Part shown: one piece after another, positions 1 through 7,262 of the stretch
How the letters are laid out: each line of letters begins with the position of its first letter
Position numbering within the stretch: the stretch's first letter is position 1
From: CAZCWM01 sp964622625
GTDB lineage: Bacteria; Planctomycetota; Phycisphaerae; Phycisphaerales; Phycisphaeraceae
DNA length: 22,433 nt
NCBI GenBank assembly: GCA_964622625.1
Contig: CAZUUQ010000044.1
Coordinates: forward strand, 1-22,433
Direction of reading: 5' to 3'
Position numbers and translations under genes: made by a program
The notes under the pieces: generated by a model
The model's input: the letters and a program-made list of their open reading frames with translations, nothing else
The model's database searches: none
What the model was told of the DNA's origin: nothing

Positions 1-2417
1 CCCTGGGCACGGTGCTGGCCAACGAGGAGGTGACCAACGAAGGCCGCAGCGAGCGAGGCAACCATCCTGTCTATCGTCGCCCGCTGAAGCAGTGGATGCT
101 GCGGATCACGGCCTACGCCGAGCGGCTGCTGGATGATCTGGACAAGGTGGACTGGCCCGAATCCATCAAGCTGATGCAGCGCAACTGGATCGGCCGCAGC
201 GAGGGCGCGCGGATCGACTTTCCGATCGCTTACGACAAGCACGGCTCGACGGCCGACCAGATCGGCCAGGACGCCATCACGGTTTTCACCACCCGGCCGG
301 ACACGATCTTCGGGGCCACGTACATGGTGCTGGCGCCGGAGCATCCATTGGTCGAGGCCCTGACGACGCCGGACCATGCCGACGCGGTCGATGCCTATTG
401 CCGCGCCGCGGCGGGCAAGAGCGAGCGCGAGCGTCTGATGGACAATGACGAGGAGGGCGCGCGTCGCAGGAAGACCGGCGTGTTCACCGGCGCGTACGTG
501 CTCAACCCGGCGAACAATGAGAAGATTCCCATCTGGGTGGCGGACTATGTGCTGATGGGCTACGGCACGGGGGCGATCATGGCCGTACCGGCCCACGATC
601 AGCGGGACTTTGAGTTCGCCCGGCAGATGCGCCTGCCCATCCGGGACGTGGTGTACGCGCCGGCTCTTGTGGCGCTGCGCGAGTTCGTGGAGTGGCACGA
701 CCAGGAAGAAGTGGAGCTCCCGGATCTGGGGGCGGCCCTGACGGCTTTCGTCGCCCTGCGCCTGAGCGAACCGAAGCTCGATACGAAGAAAGCGGCCGAG
801 CGCGCGCTGAAGCAGGGGGCCGAGCGACCGCAGGCGGCGGCGGGGGCAGGTTCCTGGCAGGCGCGGATCGAGGCGGCCGCGGCTGACGACGCGCGTCAGC
901 TCATGCACGCGGTGCGCGAGGGGCACGTGTTGAGCCTGCTCGGCAGCGCCTGCGAGGAACAGGGGGTCTGTGTCAATTCCGCCGGCGAGACGGTGAGCCT
1001 CGACGGCCTGCCCACACCGCAGGCCGGGACGGTGATGACCGACTACCTGGCGTCGCGCGGCCTGGGGCAGCGGCAGGTGCAGTACAAGCTGCGCGACTGG
1101 CTGTTCAGCCGGCAGCGTTACTGGGGCGAGCCGTTCCCCATTGTGCATGCGCCGGATGGCGACGTGATTGCGGTGAAGGAATCACATCTGCCGGTGGAGT
1201 TGCCGGAGCTGGAGGATTATCGTCCGACGGCCAGTGATGATCCGGACGCGCCGCCGCGGCCGCCGCTGGCGCGGGCGCCGGAGAGCTGGAAGTACGTGAC
1301 AGAGGGGGGCGTGCGCTACACGCGCGAGTTCAACACCATGCCGCAGTGGGCCGGCTCGTGCTGGTATTTCCTGCGTTTCATCGATCCGAAGAACAGCCGG
1401 CGGTTCGTCGATCCGGAGGCGGAGCGCTACTGGATGGGGCCGGAGCGGCGCGGCGACGGATCGCGCACGCCCGGCGGCGTGGACCTTTACGTCGGCGGGG
1501 CGGAGCACGCGGTGCTCCACCTGCTCTACGCGCGGTTCTGGCACAAAGTGCTTTACGACCTGGGGCACGTCTCGACGCCCGAGCCGTTCGGCCGTCTGTT
1601 CAACCAGGGCTACATCCAGGCGTATGCGTACCGCGACAGCCGCGGCATCGCCGTGCCGGCCGAGGAGGTCGAGGAACGCGACGGGCGGTTCTATCACCAG
1701 GGCCAGGAGGTGGCGCGGGAATTCGGGAAGATGGGCAAGAGCCTCAAGAATGCCGTCACCCCCGATGAGATCTGCGAGCAGTACGGGTGCGACACGCTGC
1801 GGCTTTACGAGATGTACATGGGGCCGCTCGATCAGAGCAAGGTGTGGCGGACGCGGGACATCACGGGCGTGCACCGGTTCCTGCAGCGGCTGTGGCGCGT
1901 ATTTGTCGATGAGCAGAGCAGCGTCCTGCGCGTGACCGACGCCGAGCCGCCGGAGGCATTGGTGCGGCTGCTCAACCGGACGATCAAGCGCGTGACCGAC
2001 GCGATGGAGACGTTGTCGTTCAACGTGGCGATTGCCGCCCTGATCGAGTTGAACAACGAGCTGGTGGGCCGCGAACGCATCGAACGCGCGATCGCCGAGC
2101 CGATGGCGCTGCTGCTGGCGCCGCTGGCGCCGCACATGGCCGAGGAGTTGTGGCGGCTGCTGGGCCATCGCCGCAGTCTGGCGTATGAGCCGTGGCCGGC
2201 GTACGACGCCGACCTGCTGATCGAGGCGAACATCGAACTGCCGGTGCAGGTCAACGGCAAGCTGCGCAGCCGCATCGTGGTGCCCGCCGACGCCGACGAT
2301 CAGCAGGTGCAGCAGACAGGCCTGGCCGACGAGAAAGTGAAGGCGGCGATCGAAGGCATGACGGTGCGGAAGATGATCGTCATCAAGGGCCGCATGCTGA
2401 ACATCGTGGCCCGGTGA
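1..2417 (+). CDS. leuS: Leucyl-tRNA synthetase, 5'-truncated by the window edge
   Basis: This class I aminoacyl-tRNA synthetase charges tRNA-Leu with leucine in the cytoplasm. The reading frame is open from base 3 (LGTVLANEEVTNEG...), so the GTG at 12 is an internal valine codon and the true start, with the HIGH motif and first roughly 150-200 residues, lies upstream. The CP1 editing domain is recognisable from TTRPDTIFGATY (about nt 289-324) and GYGTGAIMAVPAHDQRDFEF (about nt 559-618). The catalytic core resumes at LRDWLFSRQRYWGEPFPI, and the KMSKS loop appears as KMGKS (1728-1742), followed by the anticodon-binding helical domain and a C-terminal domain ending in VNGKLRSRIVVPADA...KMIVIKGRMLNIV. 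Between the editing domain and the core sits an Ala/Glu-rich segment of about 95 residues (nt 660-950) that looks longer than in common bacterial LeuS. The gene ends 46 bp before mntA with no obvious terminator. Identification is near certain. Confidence 0.98.
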   Translation, partial: LGTVLANEEVTNEGRSERGNHPVYRRPLKQWMLRITAYAERLLDDLDKVDWPESIKLMQRNWIGRSEGARIDFPIAYDKHGSTADQIGQDAITVFTTRPDTIFGATYMVLAPEHPLVEALTTPDHADAVDAYCRAAAGKSERERLMDNDEEGARRRKTGVFTGAYVLNPANNEKIPIWVADYVLMGYGTGAIMAVPAHDQRDFEFARQMRLPIRDVVYAPALVALREFVEWHDQEEVELPDLGAALTAFVALRLSEPKLDTKKAAERALKQGAERPQAAAGAGSWQARIEAAAADDARQLMHAVREGHVLSLLGSACEEQGVCVNSAGETVSLDGLPTPQAGTVMTDYLASRGLGQRQVQYKLRDWLFSRQRYWGEPFPIVHAPDGDVIAVKESHLPVELPELEDYRPTASDDPDAPPRPPLARAPESWKYVTEGGVRYTREFNTMPQWAGSCWYFLRFIDPKNSRRFVDPEAERYWMGPERRGDGSRTPGGVDLYVGGAEHAVLHLLYARFWHKVLYDLGHVSTPEPFGRLFNQGYIQAYAYRDSRGIAVPAEEVEERDGRFYHQGQEVAREFGKMGKSLKNAVTPDEICEQYGCDTLRLYEMYMGPLDQSKVWRTRDITGVHRFLQRLWRVFVDEQSSVLRVTDAEPPEALVRLLNRTIKRVTDAMETLSFNVAIAALIELNNELVGRERIERAIAEPMALLLAPLAPHMAEELWRLLGHRRSLAYEPWPAYDADLLIEANIELPVQVNGKLRSRIVVPADADDQQVQQTGLADEKVKAAIEGMTVRKMIVIKGRMLNIVAR

Positions 2418-2463
2418 CGGGCGTGCGGCAGGGGTGATATAGAATGTGGGTGGGAGTTGCCGA

Positions 2464-2766
2464 ATGAGCTACCACGGCATCGACATACCGAAGGACCGGA
2501 TCGCCGAGTTCTGTCGGCGGCACCGCATCCGCAAGTTGTCGCTGTTCGGCTCGATCCTGCGCGACGATTTCGGCCCGGACAGCGATGTCGATGTGCTGGT
2601 GGAGTTCGAGCCGGACGCCCGCACCGGCTTCGCCTTCTTCGCGATGCAGGACGAGCTTGCCGTCATGCTGGGACGGAGCGTGGACTTGCACACCCCCGAA
2701 TCCCTGAGCCGCTATTTCCGCGACGAGGTGTTGAGCGAAGCGCAGGTGCAATATGTCGCGGCATGA
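2464..2766 (+). CDS. mntA: MntA-like MNT-domain nucleotidyltransferase antitoxin
   Basis: A 100-aa minimal nucleotidyltransferase. The signature GSx10DxD is visible as G29-S30 ... D41-V-D43 in LFGSILRDDFGPDSDVDVLV, and D74 in SVDLHT is a candidate third metal-binding carboxylate. In characterised systems (Shewanella HepT/MntA) the MNT protein neutralises its HEPN partner by transferring AMP groups to a tyrosine near the HEPN active site; that activity is known for the family and inferred here. I chose ATG 2464 because GGGAG (2452-2456) lies 7 nt upstream; the in-frame GTG at 2446 would add six unconserved residues and overlap the ribosome site. The gene overlaps hepT by 14 bp, indicating translational coupling. 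A -10-like TAGAAT at 2440-2445 may start a short-leader transcript. Confidence 0.87.
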   Translation: MSYHGIDIPKDRIAEFCRRHRIRKLSLFGSILRDDFGPDSDVDVLVEFEPDARTGFAFFAMQDELAVMLGRSVDLHTPESLSRYFRDEVLSEAQVQYVAA

Positions 2767-3103
2767 CGATTCGATCCGCCTTCGGCATATGCTGGACCAT
2801 GCCATGGAAGCGGTGTCTATGGCACGGGGCCGCGGGCGCGAAGACCTTGATACGGATCGTCAGTTCAGTCTCGCGCTGCTGAAGCTCATTGAAATTGTCG
2901 GTGAAGCGGCGTCACGCGTCTCCGCGGACATGCGTGATCAATACCCGGACATCCCATGGCCGCAGGTCATCGCCACCCGACATCGACTCGTTCATGGCTA
3001 CGATCAGGTCAATCACCGTGTCCTCTGGGACATCGTCGCTGCCGACCTACCCCCGTTGATTGAACGGCTGCATGCCATTCTCATGGAACGTGACAAGGCA
3101 TGA
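2753..3103 (+). CDS. hepT: HepT-like HEPN-domain RNase toxin
   Basis: A 116-aa, mostly helical HEPN protein partnered with the overlapping upstream mntA. The defining RX4HXY motif is intact: R76-HRLV-H81-G-Y83 in ATRHRLVHGYDQVN. R and H form the RNase active site in the family, and the tyrosine is the residue AMPylated by MntA in the Shewanella system. Helical segments flank it (LALLKLIEIVGEAASRVS and HRVLWDIVAADLPPLIERLH). The ATG at 2753 lies inside the last codons of mntA, so expression is probably coupled to the antitoxin, with the antitoxin translated first. All motif residues are present, so the toxin looks active rather than decayed. A perfect inverted repeat begins 12 bp after the stop. 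The family call is firm; toxicity is inferred. Confidence 0.9.
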   Translation: MSRHDDSIRLRHMLDHAMEAVSMARGRGREDLDTDRQFSLALLKLIEIVGEAASRVSADMRDQYPDIPWPQVIATRHRLVHGYDQVNHRVLWDIVAADLPPLIERLHAILMERDKA

Positions 3104-3114
3104 CAACACGCACA

Positions 3115-3131
3115 GCGACGGGGACCGTCGC
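3115..3131 (+). terminator. Perfect 7-bp inverted repeat just after hepT
   Basis: GCGACGG (3115-3121) and CCGTCGC (3125-3131) are perfect inverted complements separated by GGA, starting 12 bp after the hepT stop codon. A GC-rich stem-loop here could end or stabilise the mntA-hepT transcript. There is no T-run after it, so it is not a canonical intrinsic terminator. It could also be an operator or a random GC-rich dyad. Confidence 0.4.
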
Positions 3132-3174
3132 CGGGTATGGTCGCGGCTCGTTATGCGTGCTCCGTGGCTTCAAT

Positions 3175-3202
3175 CCAAAATCGAGAATCCCAAATCGAAA
3201 AT
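3175..3202 (+). repeat. Degenerate heptanucleotide tandem repeat (consensus CCAAAAT) at the sulfatase start
   Basis: Four contiguous 7-bp units begin at 3175, 3182, 3189 and 3196. Each ends in AAT, and each differs from CCAAAAT by at most two bases. The run is strikingly A-rich against GC-rich surroundings. The last unit (CGAAAAT) contains the first two bases of the ATG at 3201 chosen for the sulfatase. It resembles short tandemly repeated heptanucleotide elements known from cyanobacterial genomes; belonging to such a family here is an inference. Confidence 0.75.
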
Positions 3203-4682
3203 GGCCCACCGTCCCCCCAACATTCTGTGGATCATGACCGACGAGCACCGGCCGGACTCGCTGGGCTGCTACGGCAGCGCGTGGGCGAAGACGCCGCACC
3301 TGGACGCCTTGGCGGCGCGCGGGGTGACGTTCACGCGGGCGTACTGCCAGTCGCCGGTGTGCGTGCCCAGCCGCACCAGCCAGATGTGCTGCCGCTACCC
3401 GCAGGAAGTCAACACGCTGGTCAATCAGGCGTGCGATCATCCCGACGTCCTGCCGCCAGGCACACGGATGTTCACCGAAGTCTTCGCCGACGCCGGCTAC
3501 CACACCGTCAACCACGGCAAGCGTCACATCGCCAGTTGCCACGCGCCGTCGTGGCGGGAGCATCACAGCGTCATTACCGACGGGCGCTATGCGGGCTGCT
3601 GGGATCTCAACGAGCAGTTCGATGAAGCCGCCTATCACGTCGTCAAGCGGCCGGGGCTGGCGCATGTCATCATCGGCGGCACGTATCCGGGGAGCGTGGA
3701 GGACAACCCATCGCGGCTGATCACGGATCGGGCGATCGAGTTTCTGGCCCACCACGACAGAGATCGCCCGTTCCTGCTGCGCGTGAGCCACAACTGGCCG
3801 CATACGCCGGTGCTGCCGCCGCGGCCGTGGGATGAGCTTTACGATCCCGACGAGCTGCCGATCCGCTACTACGACGCCGAGGCGGTGGCCGGTCGCAGCG
3901 CCGCCGACCGTCAGGCGGCCGCGGCCCATCGCATGGCCGACCTGACCCGCGACCAGATGCGGCAGATCTGGAAGGACTACTTCGGCCTGTGCAGCTACGT
4001 CGATCACGAGATCGGCCGACTGCTGGCGGCAGTGGATCGCATGGGCCTGCGCGAGAACACGATCATCGTCTTCAATGCCGACCACGGCCGCATGCTTGGG
4101 GAGTTCGGCACCGGTGAGAAGGGCGTATTCGACGATCAATCGTGGCGCGTACCGCTGATCTTCTCCTGGCCGGGGCATCTGCCCGAGGGCCAGGTGCGCG
4201 ACGACCTGTGCGAGCTGATCGACTTCGGCCCGACGCTGATGAACCTGGCGGGGCTGGAGGACGGTCCTGTGGACGACTTCCGGGGGCGGGCGCGCGGACG
4301 GGATCTGTTTGACGCCTCCCAGCCGGCGCCGCAGGCGGTGTTCGGGCAGATCCACATGCCTGACAGCGGCGCTCCGCTGTTTCGCCGCATTTTCGGCGAC
4401 AAGGGCCACGGGCCGATGCGCGTGGGTGTCCGCACGCCGCGACATCGGCTGGATCTGACGTACATGGCGGGCGGGCGGCGGCTGGCGTGCGACGACGGCA
4501 ACCTCATCGACATGCAGGACGATCCCGGCGAGCGGCGCAACCTCTTTCACGACCCGGCCCATCGGCCCACGCGCGACCATCTGCTGGGGCTCATCGATGC
4601 CTGGTTCGCGGGCCTGGACAAGCCGGCCGAGCTGTTCGCTGATACTTCCTCCACCCCCGCCGGCACGAGCGGGGGCCGCTAG
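3201..4682 (+). CDS. Cys-type (formylglycine-dependent) sulfatase family hydrolase
   Basis: A 493-aa member of the alkaline phosphatase/sulfatase superfamily, expected to cleave a sulfate (or less likely phosphate) ester. The N-terminal metal site appears in NILWIMTDEHRPDSLGCYG (D14), followed by TPHLDALAARGVTF. The maturation motif CxPSR is C54-V-P-S-R58, where C54 would be oxidised to formylglycine by a separate maturase. GKRH (K107, H109) matches the usual GKWH, and NADHG (D294, H295) supplies further metal ligands. I start at ATG 3201 because the conserved fold begins at once; the frame is open back to 3060, but those 47 codons cover intergenic DNA and a tandem repeat. No signal peptide is visible, unlike many planctomycete sulfatases, so a cytoplasmic location is suggested. 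No good Shine-Dalgarno is seen. The substrate cannot be deduced. The cysteine-rich QMCCR after the motif replaces the more usual LLTG-type tail. Confidence 0.93.
   Translation: MAHRPPNILWIMTDEHRPDSLGCYGSAWAKTPHLDALAARGVTFTRAYCQSPVCVPSRTSQMCCRYPQEVNTLVNQACDHPDVLPPGTRMFTEVFADAGYHTVNHGKRHIASCHAPSWREHHSVITDGRYAGCWDLNEQFDEAAYHVVKRPGLAHVIIGGTYPGSVEDNPSRLITDRAIEFLAHHDRDRPFLLRVSHNWPHTPVLPPRPWDELYDPDELPIRYYDAEAVAGRSAADRQAAAAHRMADLTRDQMRQIWKDYFGLCSYVDHEIGRLLAAVDRMGLRENTIIVFNADHGRMLGEFGTGEKGVFDDQSWRVPLIFSWPGHLPEGQVRDDLCELIDFGPTLMNLAGLEDGPVDDFRGRARGRDLFDASQPAPQAVFGQIHMPDSGAPLFRRIFGDKGHGPMRVGVRTPRHRLDLTYMAGGRRLACDDGNLIDMQDDPGERRNLFHDPAHRPTRDHLLGLIDAWFAGLDKPAELFADTSSTPAGTSGGR
4654..4675 (+). promoter_or_regulatory. 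Perfect 7-bp stem-loop at the end of the sulfatase gene, upstream of trpG
   Basis: CCCCCGC (4654-4660) pairs perfectly with GCGGGGG (4669-4675) around an 8-nt loop. It occupies the final sulfatase codons and ends 5 bp before the stop and 16 bp before the next ATG. No T-run follows. It could attenuate read-through into the amidotransferase gene or simply stabilise the 3' end. Confidence 0.45.
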
Positions 4683-4685
4683 AAT
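4680..4685 (+). promoter_or_regulatory. Candidate -10 element (TAGAAT) for a leaderless amidotransferase mRNA
   Basis: TAGAAT differs from TATAAT at one position and ends 6 bp before the ATG at 4692, so initiation about 7 bp downstream would place the 5' end at or next to the start codon. No Shine-Dalgarno precedes this ATG. This geometry matches leaderless genes in other GC-rich bacteria. No -35 hexamer is evident, so the call rests on spacing only. Confidence 0.4.
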
Positions 4686-4691
4686 ACCGAC

Positions 4692-5312
4692 ATGATCCTG
4701 CTGATCGACAACTACGACAGCTTCACCTACAACCTGGTGCAGCGGATCGGGGAACTGGACCCGTCGCTGGAACTGAAGGTGGTGCGCAACGACAAGATCA
4801 CGGCCGAGCAGGCCGCGGCGCTGCGGCCACGGCATGTGATCGTCTCGCCCGGGCCCTGCACGCCGCGGGAGGCGGGCGTGTCGTGCGACATCGTCAAGAT
4901 GTTCGCGGGCCAAGTGCCGCTCCTGGGCGTGTGCCTGGGCCACCAGTCGATCGGGCAGGTGTTCGGCATGACCGTGGCCCGCAACCACCGGCTCATGCAC
5001 GGGAAGGTGTCGCCGATCCATCATGATGGGCGGACGATCTTCGAGGGCCTGGGCAACCCCTTCGAAGCCACGCGGTATCACAGCCTGGTCATCACGCCCG
5101 AGAGTTTTGATGCGGAGCGTTTCGAGCGCAGCGCCTGGACGGACGAGGGCGAGATCATGGGCGTGCGGGCCAAAGCCGGCGTCTTCGGCGACGCGCCGCT
5201 CGAAGGCGTGCAGTTTCATCCGGAAAGCTTTCTGACGCTTGAAGGCCACGCACTGCTGGCCAATTTTCTGGGCCTGCCGCGCCCGCAGCGCGCTTTGTCC
5301 GTCGCGGGATAG
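4692..5312 (+). CDS. trpG: Anthranilate/aminodeoxychorismate synthase glutamine amidotransferase subunit (TrpG/PabA)
   Basis: A 206-aa class I glutamine amidotransferase that hydrolyses glutamine and channels ammonia to a chorismate-using partner (TrpE and/or PabB) for tryptophan or folate synthesis. The N-terminus ILLIDNYDSFTYNLVQ is diagnostic of TrpG/PabA. The oxyanion strand is VIVSPGPCTP. The catalytic triad is complete: C81 in GVCLGHQSIGQ, then H176 and E178 in GVQFHPESF. Length fits the family (about 190-200 aa). No synthase subunit is adjacent, so it may serve both pathways, and TrpG cannot be told from PabA by sequence alone. The start has no ribosome-binding site but has a TAGAAT hexamer 6 bp upstream. 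It lies 9 bp after the sulfatase stop. Confidence 0.94.
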   Translation: MILLIDNYDSFTYNLVQRIGELDPSLELKVVRNDKITAEQAAALRPRHVIVSPGPCTPREAGVSCDIVKMFAGQVPLLGVCLGHQSIGQVFGMTVARNHRLMHGKVSPIHHDGRTIFEGLGNPFEATRYHSLVITPESFDAERFERSAWTDEGEIMGVRAKAGVFGDAPLEGVQFHPESFLTLEGHALLANFLGLPRPQRALSVAG

Positions 5313-5362
5313 CGGACGGCCGCGGACTGACAACCATTTCTTTCCTGCTGGGAGCACCTGTC

Positions 5363-5686
5363 ATGAGCCAAGCACCCATTCCCCCCGGCACGTATCCAAC
5401 GGATCGCCCGCTGCCGCCGCTGCGCCAGCAGCTTTCCTACTGGCTGCCTTTCGTGGCCTCGGTCGCCCTGGCGGTGGCGGCCCTGCTGTTCAACATGCGC
5501 CGTCCGGGCCTCGATGCGTCCGGAACGACGGTGGGCGTACACTTCGCGGCCATGGCCCTGGTGCTGAGCGTGGGCTGCGGTCTGGGTGTGACGGCGGTGC
5601 TGCGGGCGTTTCGGCCGCTGGCGCTGTGGCTGGGCATCGCGGCCCTGGTGGCCAATGCCGTGGCGCTGGTGCTGATGTTTGTTTGA
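5363..5686 (+). CDS. Small three-helix membrane protein, function unknown
   Basis: A 107-aa protein I do not recognise. After a proline-rich, likely cytoplasmic N-terminus (IPPGTYPTDRPLPPLRQQ) there are three hydrophobic segments: about residues 26-43 (YWLPFVASVALAVAALLF), 60-80 (FAAMALVLSVGCGLGVTAVL) and 85-106 (ALWLGIAALVANAVALVLMF). A basic NMRRPG loop follows the first helix. The start is supported by GGGAG at 5350-5354, 8 nt before the ATG. The frame ends cleanly 31 bp before the assembly gap. It is separated from trpG by 50 bp and could be co-transcribed. It resembles generic small inner-membrane proteins; no partner or motif suggests a role. Confidence 0.75.
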   Translation: MSQAPIPPGTYPTDRPLPPLRQQLSYWLPFVASVALAVAALLFNMRRPGLDASGTTVGVHFAAMALVLSVGCGLGVTAVLRAFRPLALWLGIAALVANAVALVLMFV

Positions 5687-5717
5687 GACGGGGCGTACCG
5701 GGACCGCGCAACGCGTG

Positions 5718-5817
5718 NNNNNNNNNNNNNNNNNNNNNNNNNNNNNNNNNNNNNNNNNNNNNNNNNNNNNNNNNNNNNNNNNNNNNNNNNNNNNNNNNNN
5801 NNNNNNNNNNNNNNNNN
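5718..5817. other. Assembly gap of 100 N
   Basis: Exactly 100 unknown bases, the conventional length for a scaffold join of unknown size. The gap interrupts the final codons of the flagellin gene on the right and lies 31 bp beyond the membrane-protein gene on the left. Its true length and content are unknown. Reading frames that run through it are not real. Confidence 1.
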
Positions 5818-7262
5818 GACGAGCTGTTGGCCAGGGCCAGGGCGTTGGTGCCGGCGTTGACCAGGATCTGCGCTCGCGTGAGGGCCGCGGTTTCCTTGGC
5901 GAAGTCCGCGTCGCGGATGCGGCTCTGTGACGCGGTGAGGTTCTCGAGGGCCACGGAGCTGGAGCGGAGCGAGGCGTCGAGCGTGTTGCGCTCGAAGGCG
6001 CCCAGCCGGCCGCGCAGTTTGGTGACCTGATCGATGGCCACATCGAGAATCTGCTGGGCGTTGGCCTCGCGGCCATCGACCATCAGGCTGTTGGCTCCGC
6101 CGAGGCGCAGGGAGTCGAGGCGGCCGACGATGTTGTCGCCCAGGCGGCTGGCATGGACCGACGGTATGCCGATGTTGACCTGCTGCTGAAGGTTGACCGA
6201 CGGGCCGATCTGGAACTTGGTGCCGCCGCCGGTGATGTTGAACGTCTCAGTGACGTTCAGTGTCTGGGCATAGGCGGCGTCGAGGGTCATGGCGAGGTTG
6301 ACCGAGCCTGAGCGCAGGGAGACGTTGAGGCCGTCGCCGAGGGCCACGTTGCCGTTGACCAGGGCCAGCACGTCCACGCCGTAGTCGCGCTGCGTGGTCG
6401 AGGTGTTGTCGCCCTTGGTGCGGAAGGTCTGCATGAAGTTTTCGTCGGTGCTCTTGAACTCGACGAAGGCGGTCGAGCCGTAGTCCTGGCTCTGGATGAC
6501 GATGCCGCTGAGGGCGTTGCCGTTGACCAGGGCGGCCGAGAGGCCGGTGACCTGGCTGTAGTCGTTGATGCTGTCGACGACCTGGGCGTTGGTCATGCCG
6601 CTGATGAACTGGAGGGTGGCCACGCCCTTGGGGCCGGCGATGGTGACCAGGGCGCTGCCGGTGCTGCCGACGGCGTCATAAATGCCCGCGGCGTTGCCCG
6701 ACAGGTAGAGCGCGCCGGTCTGGGCGCTGTTGATGACCTCGACGGTGACGGGAATGCTGGTGCGCGTGCCGAAGTTGGCGTTGGTGACCTCGACGTCGCG
6801 GATGTTGGTGCCGTTGACGCCCGAGAGCTGGTAGTCCAGCGAGCCGTTGAGCAGCTTCAGTCCGGCGAAACTCGCGGTGTTGGCGATGCGGTTGATCGAC
6901 TCGATGGCGGCGTCGATCTGGAGCTGGTTGGCCTCGTGCTCCTCCTTGGAGAATCCGCCGTCGTTGGCGCCCTCGATGATGAGGCTCTTGATCGAGATCA
7001 GCAGGGTGTTGACCTCGTTGAGGGCGGCTTCGGTGGTGGCGATGACGTTGGAGGCCCGCTCGGCGTTCTCGACGGCCTGTCCGACGCCTTCGATCTCGGA
7101 GCGCAGCCGCTCGGAGACGATCAGGCCGGCCGGGTTGTCAGCCCCGCGGTTGATCGCCAGTCCGGTGCTGAGGCGCTGCAGGCGGACCTGCAGGTCGCCC
7201 TGGGATCGGGCAAGCTGGTTCTGGGCCACGAGTGAGGGAACATTGGTGTTGATGCGTGACAT
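5818..7262 (-). CDS. fliC: Flagellin, C-terminus lost in the assembly gap
   Basis: Filament subunit exported by the flagellar type III system. The N-terminal D0/D1 region is classic: SRINTNVPSLVAQNQLARSQ, then LQRLSTGLAINRGADNPAGL and RASNVIATTEAALNEVN. The C-terminal D1/D0 helix is also present (LENLTASQSRIRDADFAKET, then AALTRAQILVNAGTNALALA). 481 residues are visible; flagellins normally end about 10-15 residues after this point (…VLSLLR), so only the tip is missing. The central part (about residues 165-370) is a variable D2/D3-type region with a hook-IN-like stretch (NAQVVDSINDYSQVTGLSAA). The ATG is fixed by a strong AAGGAGG 6 nt upstream, displayed in a hairpin loop. The gene follows csrA by 103 bp on the same strand and is probably under CsrA/FliW control. 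No good sigma-28 or sigma-54 promoter is seen in that interval. Confidence 0.97.

Noticed and set aside
1728..1742. KMGKS in place of KMSKS in leuS as a sign of inactivation
   Set aside because: The central position of this loop tolerates small residues in class I synthetases and every other motif present is intact, so the enzyme looks functional.
3060..3200. Upstream extension of the sulfatase to ATG 3060
   Set aside because: The extra 47 residues overlap the end of hepT, cross the stem-loop and heptad repeat, and show no conserved or signal-peptide features.
3081..5357. 758-codon open frame on the minus strand
   Set aside because: Antisense to the sulfatase and amidotransferase genes, both with intact catalytic motifs; the translation shows no recognisable fold.
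5490..5817. Flagellin reading frame continuing through the N gap into the left contig
   Set aside because: The Ns hide any stop codon, and the sequence beyond (antisense to the membrane-protein gene) has no flagellin character. The frame past 5818 is an artefact.
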